This document shows positions 1 to 8,165 of a DNA stretch of 38,180 nt, one piece after another. Position numbers and translations under genes: made by a program. The notes under the pieces are model-generated. The model searched no databases, was not told the DNA's origin, and worked only from the letters and a program-made list of their open reading frames with translations. The stretch comes from Cytophagaceae bacterium (lineage in GTDB: Bacteria > Bacteroidota > Bacteroidia > Cytophagales > Cytophagaceae), in NCBI GenBank assembly GCA_021151805.1, contig JAGKWN010000034.1:1-38180 (forward strand), read 5' to 3'. Position 1 is the first letter of the stretch. Each line of letters starts with the position of its first letter.

Positions 1-1
1 A

Positions 2-952
2 TTTAGTTTTTTCTCCAAAGAGAAAAAAGAAACATTAAATAAAGGGTTAGAAAAAACCAAAACCAGTTTTTTTTCAAAACTGAACAAAGCCATATTAGGT
101 AAAACTCAGGTTGATGATGAAGTGCTGGATAACCTGGAAGAGGTGTTGGTTACTTCAGACGTTGGCATTGAAACCACGCTGAAAATCATCGGTCGCATTC
201 AGGACCGTGCCTCAAAAGATAAATATGTTAATACCAATGAGCTGAACCGCATCCTGAAAGAAGAGATTGCAGCTTTATTGGTAGGTGATGCTGTACCTGA
301 AACAAAAGAATTTGAATTGCCGGATACAGGTGATGTACCTTTTGTGATCATGGTTGTTGGTGTAAACGGCGTAGGTAAAACTACTACAATTGGTAAGCTG
401 GCATCACATTATCATAAGAACGGGAAAAAAGTTGTATTAGGCGCTGCCGATACATTCCGCGCTGCAGCTGTTGACCAGTTGGAGCTTTGGGGTAAGCGTG
501 TTGGTGTACCTGTAATTTCTCATGGCATGAACACAGATCCGGCAGCAGTAGCTTTTGATGCGGTAAAACAAGCCGTTGACATGAAAGCAGATGTTGTTAT
601 TATTGATACAGCCGGTCGTTTACATACAAAAGTAAATTTGATGAATGAGCTTTCGAAAATCAAACGTGTGATTCAGAAATTCATCCCCGAAGCACCGCAT
701 GATGTCATGCTTGTATTGGATGGCAGTACAGGCCAGAACGCTGTTATACAGGCGCGCGAATTCACAAAAGCAACAGAGGTTACTTCTCTTGCCATTACAA
801 AACTTGACGGAACCGCGAAAGGCGGCGTTGTTATAGGTATTTCAGACCAATTCCAGATCCCCGTAAAATACATTGGAGTAGGCGAGAAAATGGAAGACTT
901 ACAAGTATTTAATAAACATGAATTCGTTGATTCACTGTTTGAAAACGCATAA
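2..952 (+). CDS. ftsY: Signal recognition particle receptor FtsY (5' truncated by window edge)
   Basis: SRP receptor GTPase that docks ribosome-nascent chain-SRP complexes at the inner membrane. The frame is open from base 2, so the true start lies upstream of the window; 316 residues are visible. The GTG at 122 is only an internal codon, because codons before it (FSFFSKEKKETLNKGLEKTK) already match the FtsY N-domain. G-domain motifs follow in order: P-loop GVNGVGKTTT, DTFRAAAVDQL, DTAGR, TKLDG, and the closing GVGEKMEDLQVF typical of FtsY. The stop is at 950-952. The downstream lipoprotein frame overlaps its 3' end, and rimO follows, suggesting one transcription unit. Confidence 0.96.
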   Translation, partial: FSFFSKEKKETLNKGLEKTKTSFFSKLNKAILGKTQVDDEVLDNLEEVLVTSDVGIETTLKIIGRIQDRASKDKYVNTNELNRILKEEIAALLVGDAVPETKEFELPDTGDVPFVIMVVGVNGVGKTTTIGKLASHYHKNGKKVVLGAADTFRAAAVDQLELWGKRVGVPVISHGMNTDPAAVAFDAVKQAVDMKADVVIIDTAGRLHTKVNLMNELSKIKRVIQKFIPEAPHDVMLVLDGSTGQNAVIQAREFTKATEVTSLAITKLDGTAKGGVVIGISDQFQIPVKYIGVGEKMEDLQVFNKHEFVDSLFENA

Positions 953-1427
953 TCTTTACTTTATTTTTTTAGCAGTTGTTCTTTTTGCTTCCTGTAAAGA
1001 GAGTCAGTTGCCGTTCAATGCTGTGGAAGCAGACCCTGCAGAGCCCAAACAAGGCATTAAAGGGAAAGTGATCTACAAGGAAGGAACGTTTGATAACCGG
1101 GATAACCTGATCAGCAACGGAACGGTTGTTGGTGTTTCACGGAAAATATACTTCTATGAACTTACGGGTTTGCAGCAAGTGGAATTAGATGGAAACTCGT
1201 TTATCGGTACTATACACACCGATATCATAGATTCAACAAAATCAGATAAGAGTGGAAAATATGCAGGCACATTAAAGCCAGGCATATATTCTGTTGTGAT
1301 TGAAGAGAATGAACGTTTATACACGCACGTAAGTGATGATGGCTTGATTTTACCGGTACAGGTGTTCAAGGATTCTGTCACAACATTGAATGTGTATATT
1401 GATTACAAAGCAAAATATTCAGAATAA
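918..1427 (+). CDS. Small predicted lipoprotein, function unknown
   Basis: A 169-residue protein with a lipoprotein signal: hydrophobic stretch YFIFLAVVLFASC followed by KES, giving a plausible lipobox (FASC). The remainder looks like a beta-rich single domain; I do not recognise a named family. The ATG at 918 overlaps ftsY by 35 nt. An in-frame TTG at 939 would give MKTHNLYFIF..., a more typical short n-region with only a 14-nt overlap, so the start is uncertain. It lies between ftsY and rimO with a 12-nt gap to rimO and is probably co-transcribed. Localisation to the outer or inner membrane by lipidation is inferred from the signal only. Confidence 0.8.
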   Translation: MNSLIHCLKTHNLYFIFLAVVLFASCKESQLPFNAVEADPAEPKQGIKGKVIYKEGTFDNRDNLISNGTVVGVSRKIYFYELTGLQQVELDGNSFIGTIHTDIIDSTKSDKSGKYAGTLKPGIYSVVIEENERLYTHVSDDGLILPVQVFKDSVTTLNVYIDYKAKYSE

Positions 1428-1439
1428 AAGCGGACTGTA

Positions 1440-2753
1440 GTGAAAGCAAAAGGCAATCAAAAAACAAAAGTTAATATCGTAACACTGGGTTGTTCAAAGA
1501 ACCTGGTGGATTCGGAAAACTTATTGACGCAATTGCGCGGCAATGGTATTGATGCGGAGCATGAATCAAAAAATGATAATTCAAATGTAGTGGTGATCAA
1601 TACATGCGGATTCATTGATAATGCCAAGCAGGAATCCATTGATACGATCCTTCGCTATATTGATGCTAAAGAAAACGGATTGGTTGACAAGATCTATGTA
1701 TCGGGCTGTTTGTCTCAACGCTACAAAGACGACATGGAACGCGAGATGCCGCAAGTAGATGCGTTTTTCGGTTCAAATGAATTGCCGGCAATTCTGAAAA
1801 AATTCAAAGCAGATTATAAGCATGAGTTGGTAGGTGAACGTTTATTGACAACGCCTTCTCATTATGCATACATGAAGATTGCCGAAGGCTGTGACCGTCC
1901 GTGTTCATTCTGTGCTATTCCTGTGATGCGTGGTAAACACGTTTCTTTACCGATGGAAGATTTGGTAAAGCAAGCGAAAAGCATGGCGGCAAAAGGAACA
2001 AAAGAATTGATCCTGATCGCGCAGGACCTTACTTATTACGGTCTGGATATCTATAAGAAAAGAAATTTATCGGATCTGTTGCGTAACCTTTCCGATGTGG
2101 AAGGCATCGACTGGATTCGTTTGCAATATGCCTATCCATCGGGCTTTCCGCTGGATATCCTGGATGTGATGGCAGAACGCAGCAACATCTGTAAATACAT
2201 TGATATGCCGTTGCAGCATGCTTCCAGCAATATGCTGAAGCTGATGCGCAGAGGTATTGACCGTCCGAAGACAGAAGACCTGATCAAAACGATTCGTGAT
2301 AAAGTACCTGATATTGCATTCCGTACAACCATGATCATCGGGCATCCGGGTGAAACCGAAAAAGATTTTGATGAACTATGTTCATTTGTAGAAGAACAAC
2401 GCTTTGATCGTTTAGGCGCATTTACCTATTCGCACGAAGAACATACGCATTCTTATACGATGGAAGATTCTATTCCGCAGGAAGAAAAAGAAGAGCGCCA
2501 GGCTACCATCATGGCGATCCAGGAAGGTATCTCTGCAGAAATGAACGAAAAGAAAATCGGTAATACCTATAAAGTATTGTTTGATCGTAAAGAAGGCGGA
2601 TACTTCATCGGCCGAACAGAACATGATAGTCCGGAGGTAGATAATGAAGTGATGGTATCTGCAAAAGATCAGTATGTACGCATTGGTGATTTTGCAAATG
2701 TAAAGATCAACGATGCTGCTGAGTTTGATTTGTTTGGAGATATTGTACAGTAA
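1440..2753 (+). CDS. rimO: Ribosomal protein uS12 methylthiotransferase RimO
   Basis: Radical SAM enzyme that adds a methylthio group to the conserved Asp of ribosomal protein S12. At 437 residues it has the usual family length. The N-terminal MTTase domain carries three cluster cysteines in TLGCSKNLVDSE (Cys18), INTCGFI and VSGCLSQRY. The radical SAM cluster motif is CDRPCSFC, preceded by MKIAEG. The C-terminal part (about residues 370-437) fits a TRAM domain. The SKNLVDSE and GCDRPC contexts fit RimO better than MiaB. The start is GTG at 1440, chosen because it is the first start in frame and lies 12 nt after the previous stop. The stop codon abuts a dispersed AT-rich repeat. Confidence 0.96.
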   Translation: MKAKGNQKTKVNIVTLGCSKNLVDSENLLTQLRGNGIDAEHESKNDNSNVVVINTCGFIDNAKQESIDTILRYIDAKENGLVDKIYVSGCLSQRYKDDMEREMPQVDAFFGSNELPAILKKFKADYKHELVGERLLTTPSHYAYMKIAEGCDRPCSFCAIPVMRGKHVSLPMEDLVKQAKSMAAKGTKELILIAQDLTYYGLDIYKKRNLSDLLRNLSDVEGIDWIRLQYAYPSGFPLDILDVMAERSNICKYIDMPLQHASSNMLKLMRRGIDRPKTEDLIKTIRDKVPDIAFRTTMIIGHPGETEKDFDELCSFVEEQRFDRLGAFTYSHEEHTHSYTMEDSIPQEEKEERQATIMAIQEGISAEMNEKKIGNTYKVLFDRKEGGYFIGRTEHDSPEVDNEVMVSAKDQYVRIGDFANVKINDAAEFDLFGDIVQ

Positions 2754-2793
2754 ATTTCAAATAACAAAAAACAAATTCGAAACGGAAGAAACT
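2754..2793 (+). repeat. Dispersed AT-rich repeat, family 1, copy A
   Basis: Begins directly after the rimO stop codon and reads as a degenerate copy of the unit ATTCCAAATAACAAA...CAAATTCC. About 38 of 42 positions match the copy starting at 3478, including a shared extension AAACGGAAGAAA on the 3' side. Other copies occur at 3479-3510, 3612-3643 (inverted) and 22406-22438 (inverted, rearranged). No coding content was seen. The rest of the gap to 2893 shows nothing further that I can support. Confidence 0.8.
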
Positions 2794-2893
2794 CCTTGAA
2801 CAAATCAGGTGGTTTGTTACGTTTAAATGAATCTGGATTATTAAGGGAAGTACTTATGTTTATTAAATTGTCATAACTTATCTGATTACTCAT

Positions 2894-3445
2894 ATGAAAT
2901 ATTTTTCTATCACTTTTATTTTCTGTATTGCTGTTTTCACTTCAAATGCGCAGCAGCTGAAGGATACACTTTTCTATGAAGACGGAAGCAAATACATTGG
3001 CGGATATGTGAATGGACAGGCTTCAGGTTATGGTGTCATGATCTGGGCTGAAGGTACAATCTATGAAGGACAGTGGGTAGAAAATAAAATGAGTGGCCAG
3101 GGGAAAATCAAATGGCCTTCCGGAGATCAGTATACCGGGGGCTGGCTGGATTCTAAATTGTCTGGCGAAGGCATCTATATATGGTCAGACGGACAAATAT
3201 TTAAAGGAACCTATAAGGAAGATCTGAAGTGCGGGAAAGGTATTATGAAATGGCCAATTGGAGATGTGTATGAAGGCGAATGGAAAAATGATCTGATGCA
3301 CGGACAAGGCACTTATACCTGGCATACTGGTGATGTATACACAGGCCAATGGGCAAACAACATGCAGAATGGTAAAGGCACGCTTACCTATGCTGATGGA
3401 TCTGTCTATACCGGCAAGTGGAAGGATAATGTGTTTATCAAATAG
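2894..3445 (+). CDS. Secreted MORN-repeat protein
   Basis: A 183-residue protein with an N-terminal signal peptide (MKYFSITFIFCIAVFTSNA, then QQ). The rest is almost entirely MORN repeats of about 23 residues: recognisable units include YIGGYVNGQASGYG, YEGQWVENKMSGQG, YTGGWLDSKLSGEG, FKGTYKEDLKCGKG, YEGEWKNDLMHGQG, YTGQWANNMQNGKG and YTGKWKDN, so seven units. MORN repeats form an extended beta-meander used for lipid or protein contacts; no enzyme domain is attached, so the role cannot be assigned. It is flanked by family 1 repeats on both sides and followed by an intrinsic terminator at 3525. It is probably exported to the periplasm or cell surface. Confidence 0.9.
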   Translation: MKYFSITFIFCIAVFTSNAQQLKDTLFYEDGSKYIGGYVNGQASGYGVMIWAEGTIYEGQWVENKMSGQGKIKWPSGDQYTGGWLDSKLSGEGIYIWSDGQIFKGTYKEDLKCGKGIMKWPIGDVYEGEWKNDLMHGQGTYTWHTGDVYTGQWANNMQNGKGTLTYADGSVYTGKWKDNVFIK

Positions 3446-3478
3446 CATAGGCACTCCAGAGCATCAATCCTGTGAGGA

Positions 3479-3643
3479 AAATTCCAAATAACAAAAAACA
3501 AATTCCAAACGGAAGAAAATCAAGACTCTCTATTTTGGTTGAAAGAAGCCAGAATAGAGAGTTTTTTAATATCATAAAATAATTTATCTCGATAACATAA
3601 TAATCTCCTCAGTTTGGAATTTGTTTTTTGTTATTTGGAATTT
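3479..3643. repeat. Perfect 32-nt inverted repeat (family 1 copies B and C) around a terminator
   Basis: The left arm 3479-3510 and right arm 3612-3643 are perfect inverted complements over 32 nt, built on ATTCCAAATAACAAAAAACA followed by AATTCCAAAC. The interval contains an intrinsic terminator (3525-3567) and no gene. The right arm would be translated as part of an N-terminal extension of the helicase if the GTG/ATG at 3614 were used. The arrangement resembles a short MITE-like or folded repeat element, but I see no target-site duplication or transposase. Confidence 0.8.
3525..3567 (+). terminator. Intrinsic terminator after the MORN gene
   Basis: Stem ACTCTCTATTTTGG (3525-3538) pairs with CCAGAATAGAGAGT (3549-3562) with one non-canonical pair and a 10-nt loop, followed by a T run at 3562-3567. 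It lies 80 nt after the MORN stop and inside the family 1 inverted repeat. Confidence 0.8.
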
Positions 3644-3676
3644 CAAGCAGAACATATTACTAAAGAACTACCATCC

Positions 3677-5017
3677 ATGTCAGATAAACCAACCATAGAG
3701 CAATTGCTCAGCAATCTATCCATCGAATCTCTGAACCAAATGCAGGAGGATTCATTGGCGGCTAATGCCAAAGCCAGCGATGTAATCTTACTTTCACCTA
3801 CGGGATCAGGTAAGACACTGGGTTTTTTATTACCTGTGTTTGAAAAACTTTCTGTTACATCAACATCTATTCAGGCACTAGTGATTGTACCTTCCAGAGA
3901 GTTGGCACTGCAGATTGAGTCGGTGTTTAAAAGTCTGAAAACAGGCTTTAAGGTTACCTGCTGCTATGGCGGGCACCCGATGGAGGTTGAAGAAAATAAC
4001 CTGGCGCAATCACCTGCATTACTCATCGGTACGCCGGGAAGGATTGTAGATCACATCAACAGACGCAATATCAATCTGGATGATGTGAAAACACTCGTGC
4101 TGGATGAATTTGATAAGTCCCTGGAGATGGGCTTTCAGGAAGACATGGCAATCATCATCGGTAAGCTTATCAATATTAAAAAACGTATTTTAACTTCGGC
4201 TACACAAGCGATTAAAATACCTGATTTTACAGGCATGCAGGCTCCGGTAACATTAAATTATATCACCGGACAAGCCAGCGGCTTATCTGTTAAAACAGTT
4301 CTTTCAGATACAAAAGATAAATTAGATACTTTGTTGCGCTTGATCTGCCAGATCGGAAATGAATCTGTGATTGTATTCTGCAACCAGCGCGACGAAGTAG
4401 AAAATGTTTGCAGTTATTTAACGGAGCATGGTATTATAAATAATAATTTTCACGGCGGACTTGAACAGCGTTACCGGGAAAGTACGTTAACGAAATTCAG
4501 GAACGGCAGCAGCAATGTATTGGTAACAACGGACCTTGCTGCACGCGGCCTGGATATACCGGATGTGAAACATGTGATACATTACCAGATGCCGCATAAA
4601 ATCGATGCGTTCACACACCGCAACGGCCGAACGGCGCGTATGGGATCTACCGGGAATGCGTACATGCTGTTACACAAAGATGTATTGCTGCCGGAATACA
4701 TTACTTCAAAACCGGATATGTTTAAACTATCTGATCAAAAAGTAAAACCTGTAGCACCGCAGTGGGAAACCCTATTCATTAGTGCTGGTAAAAAGGATAA
4801 GATCAATAAAGTAGATATTGTTGGCTTCCTCTCTAAAAAAGGAATGTTAGAGAAAGATGAATTAGGTTTGATCGAAGTGAAAGATCAGTTTTCTTATGCA
4901 GCAGTTAAGCGTAATAAAGTTGCAGCGGTGATTAAATTGGTGAAAGAAGAAAAAATAAAAGGCCGTAAAGTAAAGATCGAAGTAGCGCGTGAAACGCCTA
5001 AGTTCGAAGCTGAATAG
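3677..5017 (+). CDS. DEAD-box RNA helicase with C-terminal DbpA-type RNA-binding domain
   Basis: ATP-dependent RNA helicase, 446 residues from ATG 3677. RecA domain 1 carries motif I SPTGSGKT (residues 40-47), Ia PSRELA, Ib TPGR, motif II DEFD and motif III SAT. RecA domain 2 carries IVFCNQRDE, motif V TTDLAARGLDIP and motif VI HRNGRTARMG. The C-terminal ~70 residues (INKVDIVGFLSKKG...IKGRKVKIEVAR) resemble the DbpA RNA-binding domain, which in DbpA recognises 23S rRNA hairpin 92, so a role in large-subunit assembly is likely. Motif II is DEFD instead of DEAD. The frame is open to 3614, but that extension is encoded by a dispersed repeat and precedes a good MSDKPTIEQLL start, so 3677 is preferred. 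A strong bidirectional terminator follows. Confidence 0.93.
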   Translation: MSDKPTIEQLLSNLSIESLNQMQEDSLAANAKASDVILLSPTGSGKTLGFLLPVFEKLSVTSTSIQALVIVPSRELALQIESVFKSLKTGFKVTCCYGGHPMEVEENNLAQSPALLIGTPGRIVDHINRRNINLDDVKTLVLDEFDKSLEMGFQEDMAIIIGKLINIKKRILTSATQAIKIPDFTGMQAPVTLNYITGQASGLSVKTVLSDTKDKLDTLLRLICQIGNESVIVFCNQRDEVENVCSYLTEHGIINNNFHGGLEQRYRESTLTKFRNGSSNVLVTTDLAARGLDIPDVKHVIHYQMPHKIDAFTHRNGRTARMGSTGNAYMLLHKDVLLPEYITSKPDMFKLSDQKVKPVAPQWETLFISAGKKDKINKVDIVGFLSKKGMLEKDELGLIEVKDQFSYAAVKRNKVAAVIKLVKEEKIKGRKVKIEVARETPKFEAE

Positions 5018-5031
5018 ATTGTATAGGTATT

Positions 5032-5081
5032 AAAAGCGAAAGCCTTCATCCATCTGCTGATGCGTGAAGGCTTTCGCTTTT
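5032..5081. terminator. Bidirectional intrinsic terminator
   Basis: A perfect 17-bp stem, AAAAGCGAAAGCCTTCA (5032-5048) with its complement at 5065-5081, has A-rich and T-rich flanks, so it can serve both the helicase gene and the convergent galactose operon ending at 5095. Confidence 0.9.
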
Positions 5082-5094
5082 TATGTGAAGAGTT

Positions 5095-6042
5095 TTACCG
5101 GACTTTTATTCCAAAGGTATACTGCCTGCTTTGATTGGCCTGCAAGATATCTATAGAAGCCTTGTTATTGAACATATCCGGAATGCAGCTGATGGGCTCC
5201 AATGCGATCGACATTCGATCAGGCGGTGTATAAATATGAAGGAATGGATAAGCGTCTTCTGTTTCCTGCCACAAGACTATACTTACATTCTGTTCTTCAT
5301 CAAATAAAATTGTCTCCGAAGTTTTATTCTCTTTATCTAAAATGAAACAGGTATCCAGGGTTTGATTTCCTATGGAGGATAATTCTGAAAATATATATTC
5401 TTCCACAATTCTTCCGGTTGGAATTAAAGTAGTATCCGTTTCAATTCTTTTAGTAGAAGGAATCTGAAGTTTCAGCTGATCTATTTCAATTCCTGTGCTC
5501 AGGTAAGGATGCCAGCCGTCACCAATGGGAATGGGCGCGTCTGTTGTATTCAACACATTAGTAGATACCGTTAAGCCATTCAGGTCAAGCTGATAGTTCA
5601 CGGTTGTTGTATAGGAGAATGGATAACCTTCAACCTCTTTCCGGTATGAATATTCCAAAACCAGTACAGCCTCTTCCAACGATGTTTGCTGTTCAATGAT
5701 TTTAAAATCTTTATTCCATAACAAACCATGCAAGGCATGTGTATTATTATCGTTTTTTCTTAAAGAATATCTGTTGCCGTTGAATTCATATTCCCCATTA
5801 TTAATTCTATTGGGGAACGGACTTAATTTTCCACCGCGGTAATAATTTTTTTCTTCGGCAACAAGTTCTTCCCGGCTTGCGCTGCTGCTGATCACATCAT
5901 ATAGAATATTCTCCTTTTGCAGCACCAGTTCATGAATGGTGCCGCCATGCGAAGGAATGATAGAGGCATATTCCTCAGAAATTGTATTGACTAATGTAAT
6001 CACTTCAATTCCTTCAAAGTTGTCTGTTCTGATTTTAAACAT
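5095..6042 (-). CDS. Aldose 1-epimerase (GalM-like mutarotase)
   Basis: A 315-residue galactose-mutarotase-like beta-sandwich protein predicted to interconvert alpha and beta anomers of an aldohexose. Supporting motifs are KLSPFPNRINNGEY (arginine-containing substrate loop), HALHGLLWNKDF, and GDGWHPYL (the HPY motif carrying the catalytic His). The catalytic Glu may be in IALEPISCIPD. There is no signal peptide, so it should be cytoplasmic. It is the last gene of a three-gene operon, 2 nt after galK, and ends at a bidirectional terminator. The exact sugar is not shown by the sequence; the galactokinase neighbour makes galactose or an N-acetyl derivative the best guess. Confidence 0.85.
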   Translation of the reverse strand: MFKIRTDNFEGIEVITLVNTISEEYASIIPSHGGTIHELVLQKENILYDVISSSASREELVAEEKNYYRGGKLSPFPNRINNGEYEFNGNRYSLRKNDNNTHALHGLLWNKDFKIIEQQTSLEEAVLVLEYSYRKEVEGYPFSYTTTVNYQLDLNGLTVSTNVLNTTDAPIPIGDGWHPYLSTGIEIDQLKLQIPSTKRIETDTTLIPTGRIVEEYIFSELSSIGNQTLDTCFILDKENKTSETILFDEEQNVSIVLWQETEDAYPFLHIYTPPDRMSIALEPISCIPDMFNNKASIDILQANQSRQYTFGIKVR

Positions 6043-6044
6043 AT

Positions 6045-7205
6045 TTATACTAGGATTATGGAAGCGCCATCAACAGAATGGTACTCTTTGATTTCCGCGT
6101 TCCTGTTAAATTGTTTTTTATATACAGATTTGATGTGCGTGGAAAATTCTTCAGCTTTATCTTTTTCAACCAGGTTGATTGTGCAACCGCCAAAGCCTCC
6201 GCCCATGATCCGGCTGCCAAGACAGTAGGGGAGCAGTACAGCTTGCTCCATCAGAAAATCAATTTCTGTGCAGCTTACTTCGTACAGGTCACGCAATGAA
6301 ATATGTGAAGCGCTTAACAAAGCACCAAAACGGGTAAGATCATTTTTTTGTAAAGCAAGAATCGCATCTTCAACACGTTTGTTTTCCAATACATAATGTT
6401 TGATACGTTTTTGAAGAATCACATTTTTTAATGCTGGAATGTGTGCTTCCTGAATATCCCTGAAGTGCCGGATTTCCGGGAAAAACATTTTGAGTTCTTT
6501 TAATGCCTGCTGTGTTTCTTCCACACGCTCGGTATATTTAGTTCCGGCAAGCGTACGGGTAACCATGGAATTGCATAATATCCAACAATGGTTTTCGAGT
6601 GCCGCTGATACATACCTGTGCGACATCTGCTGGAAGTCCAGCACCAGAAAATTGTTTGCTTTTGCAAACTGCGATGCGTACTGATCCAGCAAACCGCTTT
6701 TCACCTGCAGGTATTCATGTTCAACGCGTTGACATAGTTTGATAATAGTAAGCTTATCAAGTTGCAGGTTGTAGAGTTCATTCAATCCGTTCATGAATGC
6801 AACTTCAAGCGCAGCAGAAGAAGATACACCCGAGCCTACCGGAACATTTCCCTGTATAAAAGCATTGAAACCATGTGCTGGTTTTTTCAATGTTGAAATA
6901 ATCTGTAGACAACCATATACATATTTTTTCCAATCGCTCTCTGGCGTGTAAGACTCATCTATTGTAATATCCAGCTGTTCATTAAAATCGTGACTGATGA
7001 TCTGTATGCGATCATCATTTCGTGGAGAAAAAGAAACAAGAATCCAGCGGTTGATGGCGCAGGGCATGGACAAACCGAAATTATAATCGGTATGTTCACC
7101 GATGATATTGATTCTTCCCGGTGCCTTGCTGATGAAGGCCGGTTCCATTTTAAACACATCCGTAAACATGTGTTCAGCTTCCGTTAAAATTTTTTCCGTG
7201 ATCAT
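6045..7205 (-). CDS. galK: Galactokinase
   Basis: GHMP kinase that phosphorylates C1 of alpha-D-galactose. It is 386 residues long, as usual for GalK. The N-terminal galactokinase signature is APGRINIIGEHTDYN (Arg31, Glu37, Asp40), the ATP loop is PVGSGVSSSAALEVA (about 122-136), a GLLDQ motif places the catalytic base at Asp174, and the C-terminal GGGFGGCTINLV is present. The ORF extends to 7247, but the ATG at 7205 gives MITEKILTEAEHMF and a 4-nt ATGA overlap with the upstream nucleotidyltransferase stop, a classical coupling arrangement. A related N-acetylgalactosamine kinase activity cannot be excluded. Confidence 0.93.
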   Translation of the reverse strand: MITEKILTEAEHMFTDVFKMEPAFISKAPGRINIIGEHTDYNFGLSMPCAINRWILVSFSPRNDDRIQIISHDFNEQLDITIDESYTPESDWKKYVYGCLQIISTLKKPAHGFNAFIQGNVPVGSGVSSSAALEVAFMNGLNELYNLQLDKLTIIKLCQRVEHEYLQVKSGLLDQYASQFAKANNFLVLDFQQMSHRYVSAALENHCWILCNSMVTRTLAGTKYTERVEETQQALKELKMFFPEIRHFRDIQEAHIPALKNVILQKRIKHYVLENKRVEDAILALQKNDLTRFGALLSASHISLRDLYEVSCTEIDFLMEQAVLLPYCLGSRIMGGGFGGCTINLVEKDKAEEFSTHIKSVYKKQFNRNAEIKEYHSVDGASIILV

Positions 7206-7942
7206 AATGCATTTGTTTGTACGCTTGAAACAAATTGTTCTGCCCACTGCAGATCTTCCGGTGTATTTAAACCGACCAGTTCCTGGTAATGATCAATCTG
7301 TAACGCTTCAACCTTTAAGCCTTTAGATAAAAAGATTTGAATGATGTCTGTTAAATAATATTCATCATTCTTAGGGTCAGGTTCAATCTTGTCAAGCAAG
7401 GCAAACAGATCATCGCCTTTAAAAATAAAATGCGAAGAAAGCAGTTCTTTGATTTGCAGCTGCTCTTTGTTTGCATTGCGTTCTTCGACACAGCCAATCA
7501 CAACACCGGCATCATTTCTTATCACCCGTGCATAAGGAAGATCAATATCAAATGTAGCTGTTAGAAAGGTACAGCTGGCGCCTGTCTTGATGTGGTGTAG
7601 TTCGAGGGCATGTATCGTTTCAGGTGTGATCAAAGGAGCATCGCCAACAAATACAAAAACATTCTGCCCTTTCCAGTGTACATGATTTTTGGCCTGTTTC
7701 ACTGCATCAGCCGTCCCGTTTTGTTTGGGTTGAAGAATATAAGCTGCTTTGTCTTCAATTACAGACATCACCTTAGGTGCCTCAAAACCTACAATTAAAT
7801 AAATTTCATCAATGCCGGCTTTTTCAAATGCTTCTATGATGTGAAGTACAATCGGTTTTTCTTTAAAAGAAACGAGAGGTTTAGGTAAGTATGAACGCAT
7901 GCGCGTCCCTTTGCCTGCGGCAAGAATAATTGCGAGTGCCAT
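7202..7942 (-). CDS. GlmU-type sugar nucleotidyltransferase (single domain)
   Basis: A 246-residue NTP-transferase matching the uridylyltransferase half of GlmU and lacking its left-handed beta-helix acetyltransferase half. Motifs are ILAAGKGTRMRSYLPKPL (residues 6-23, nucleotide loop with Lys21), QPKQNGTADAV (uracil-recognition region), VGDAPLITPETI (metal Asp) and NDEYYLTDIIQIF. It is expected to join a nucleoside triphosphate, probably UTP, to a sugar 1-phosphate. It is the first gene of an operon with galK (4-nt overlap) and the epimerase, which suggests that the substrate is the product of that kinase. No galT is visible in this operon. Substrate specificity is inferred from context only. 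Confidence 0.85.
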   Translation of the reverse strand: MALAIILAAGKGTRMRSYLPKPLVSFKEKPIVLHIIEAFEKAGIDEIYLIVGFEAPKVMSVIEDKAAYILQPKQNGTADAVKQAKNHVHWKGQNVFVFVGDAPLITPETIHALELHHIKTGASCTFLTATFDIDLPYARVIRNDAGVVIGCVEERNANKEQLQIKELLSSHFIFKGDDLFALLDKIEPDPKNDEYYLTDIIQIFLSKGLKVEALQIDHYQELVGLNTPEDLQWAEQFVSSVQTNAL

Positions 7943-8085
7943 AACGGTAGTAATTTTATGCTAGTTAGAAGAAATGGCATTCAACCTGAAAAAGATCCAA
8001 TTATGAAATTGTTACTAAAATCAGATTGTCAATAGTTTTTGAGATTACATTTGGGTCTTGATAATCAATGATTAACCTGTTTTTG

Positions 8086-8102
8086 TTTAGACTAGTTCTA
8101 AA
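8086..8102. promoter_or_regulatory. Palindromic operator candidate, site 1
   Basis: TTTAGACTAGTTCTAAA has perfect TTTAGA...TCTAAA outer arms with a 5-nt centre. It lies about 27 nt upstream of a TTACTTTG element (8130-8137) that could be the -7 box of the regulator gene. The 11-mer AGTTCTAAATA within it recurs at 13331 and 28731, also in putative promoters. The shape and AT content are those of metalloregulator (Fur/DtxR-like) sites; that identity is inference. Confidence 0.5.
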
Positions 8103-8144
8103 TAATTTAGGTCTTTTTAGATTAAAATGTTACTTTGCACAATG

Positions 8145-8161
8145 TTTAGAATTATTCTAAA
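8145..8161. promoter_or_regulatory. Palindromic operator candidate, site 2
   Basis: TTTAGAATTATTCTAAA is a perfect palindrome of 8-nt arms around one central base. It begins 59 nt after site 1 and lies directly downstream of the TTACTTTG element, near the expected transcription start and just before the ATG at 8166. A protein bound here would block initiation. Confidence 0.55.
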
Positions 8162-8165
8162 TAAT

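Noticed and set aside
2067..2345. Minus-strand ORF inside rimO (and similar shadow ORFs in other genes)
   Set aside because: They lie fully within well-supported genes on the other strand, lack known motifs and lack their own signals.
3479..3643. Insertion sequence or MITE
   Set aside because: The inverted arms are perfect, but there is no target-site duplication or transposase, and single arms also occur alone. Reported only as a repeat.
3614..3676. Longer N-terminus for the DEAD-box helicase
   Set aside because: The added residues are encoded by the inverted dispersed repeat and do not resemble helicase sequence; ATG 3677 gives a normal start.
8127..8165. Longer N-terminus for the response regulator
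   Set aside because: It would translate the palindromic operator and the likely transcription start; the receiver domain begins at MDKIKVYIADD.
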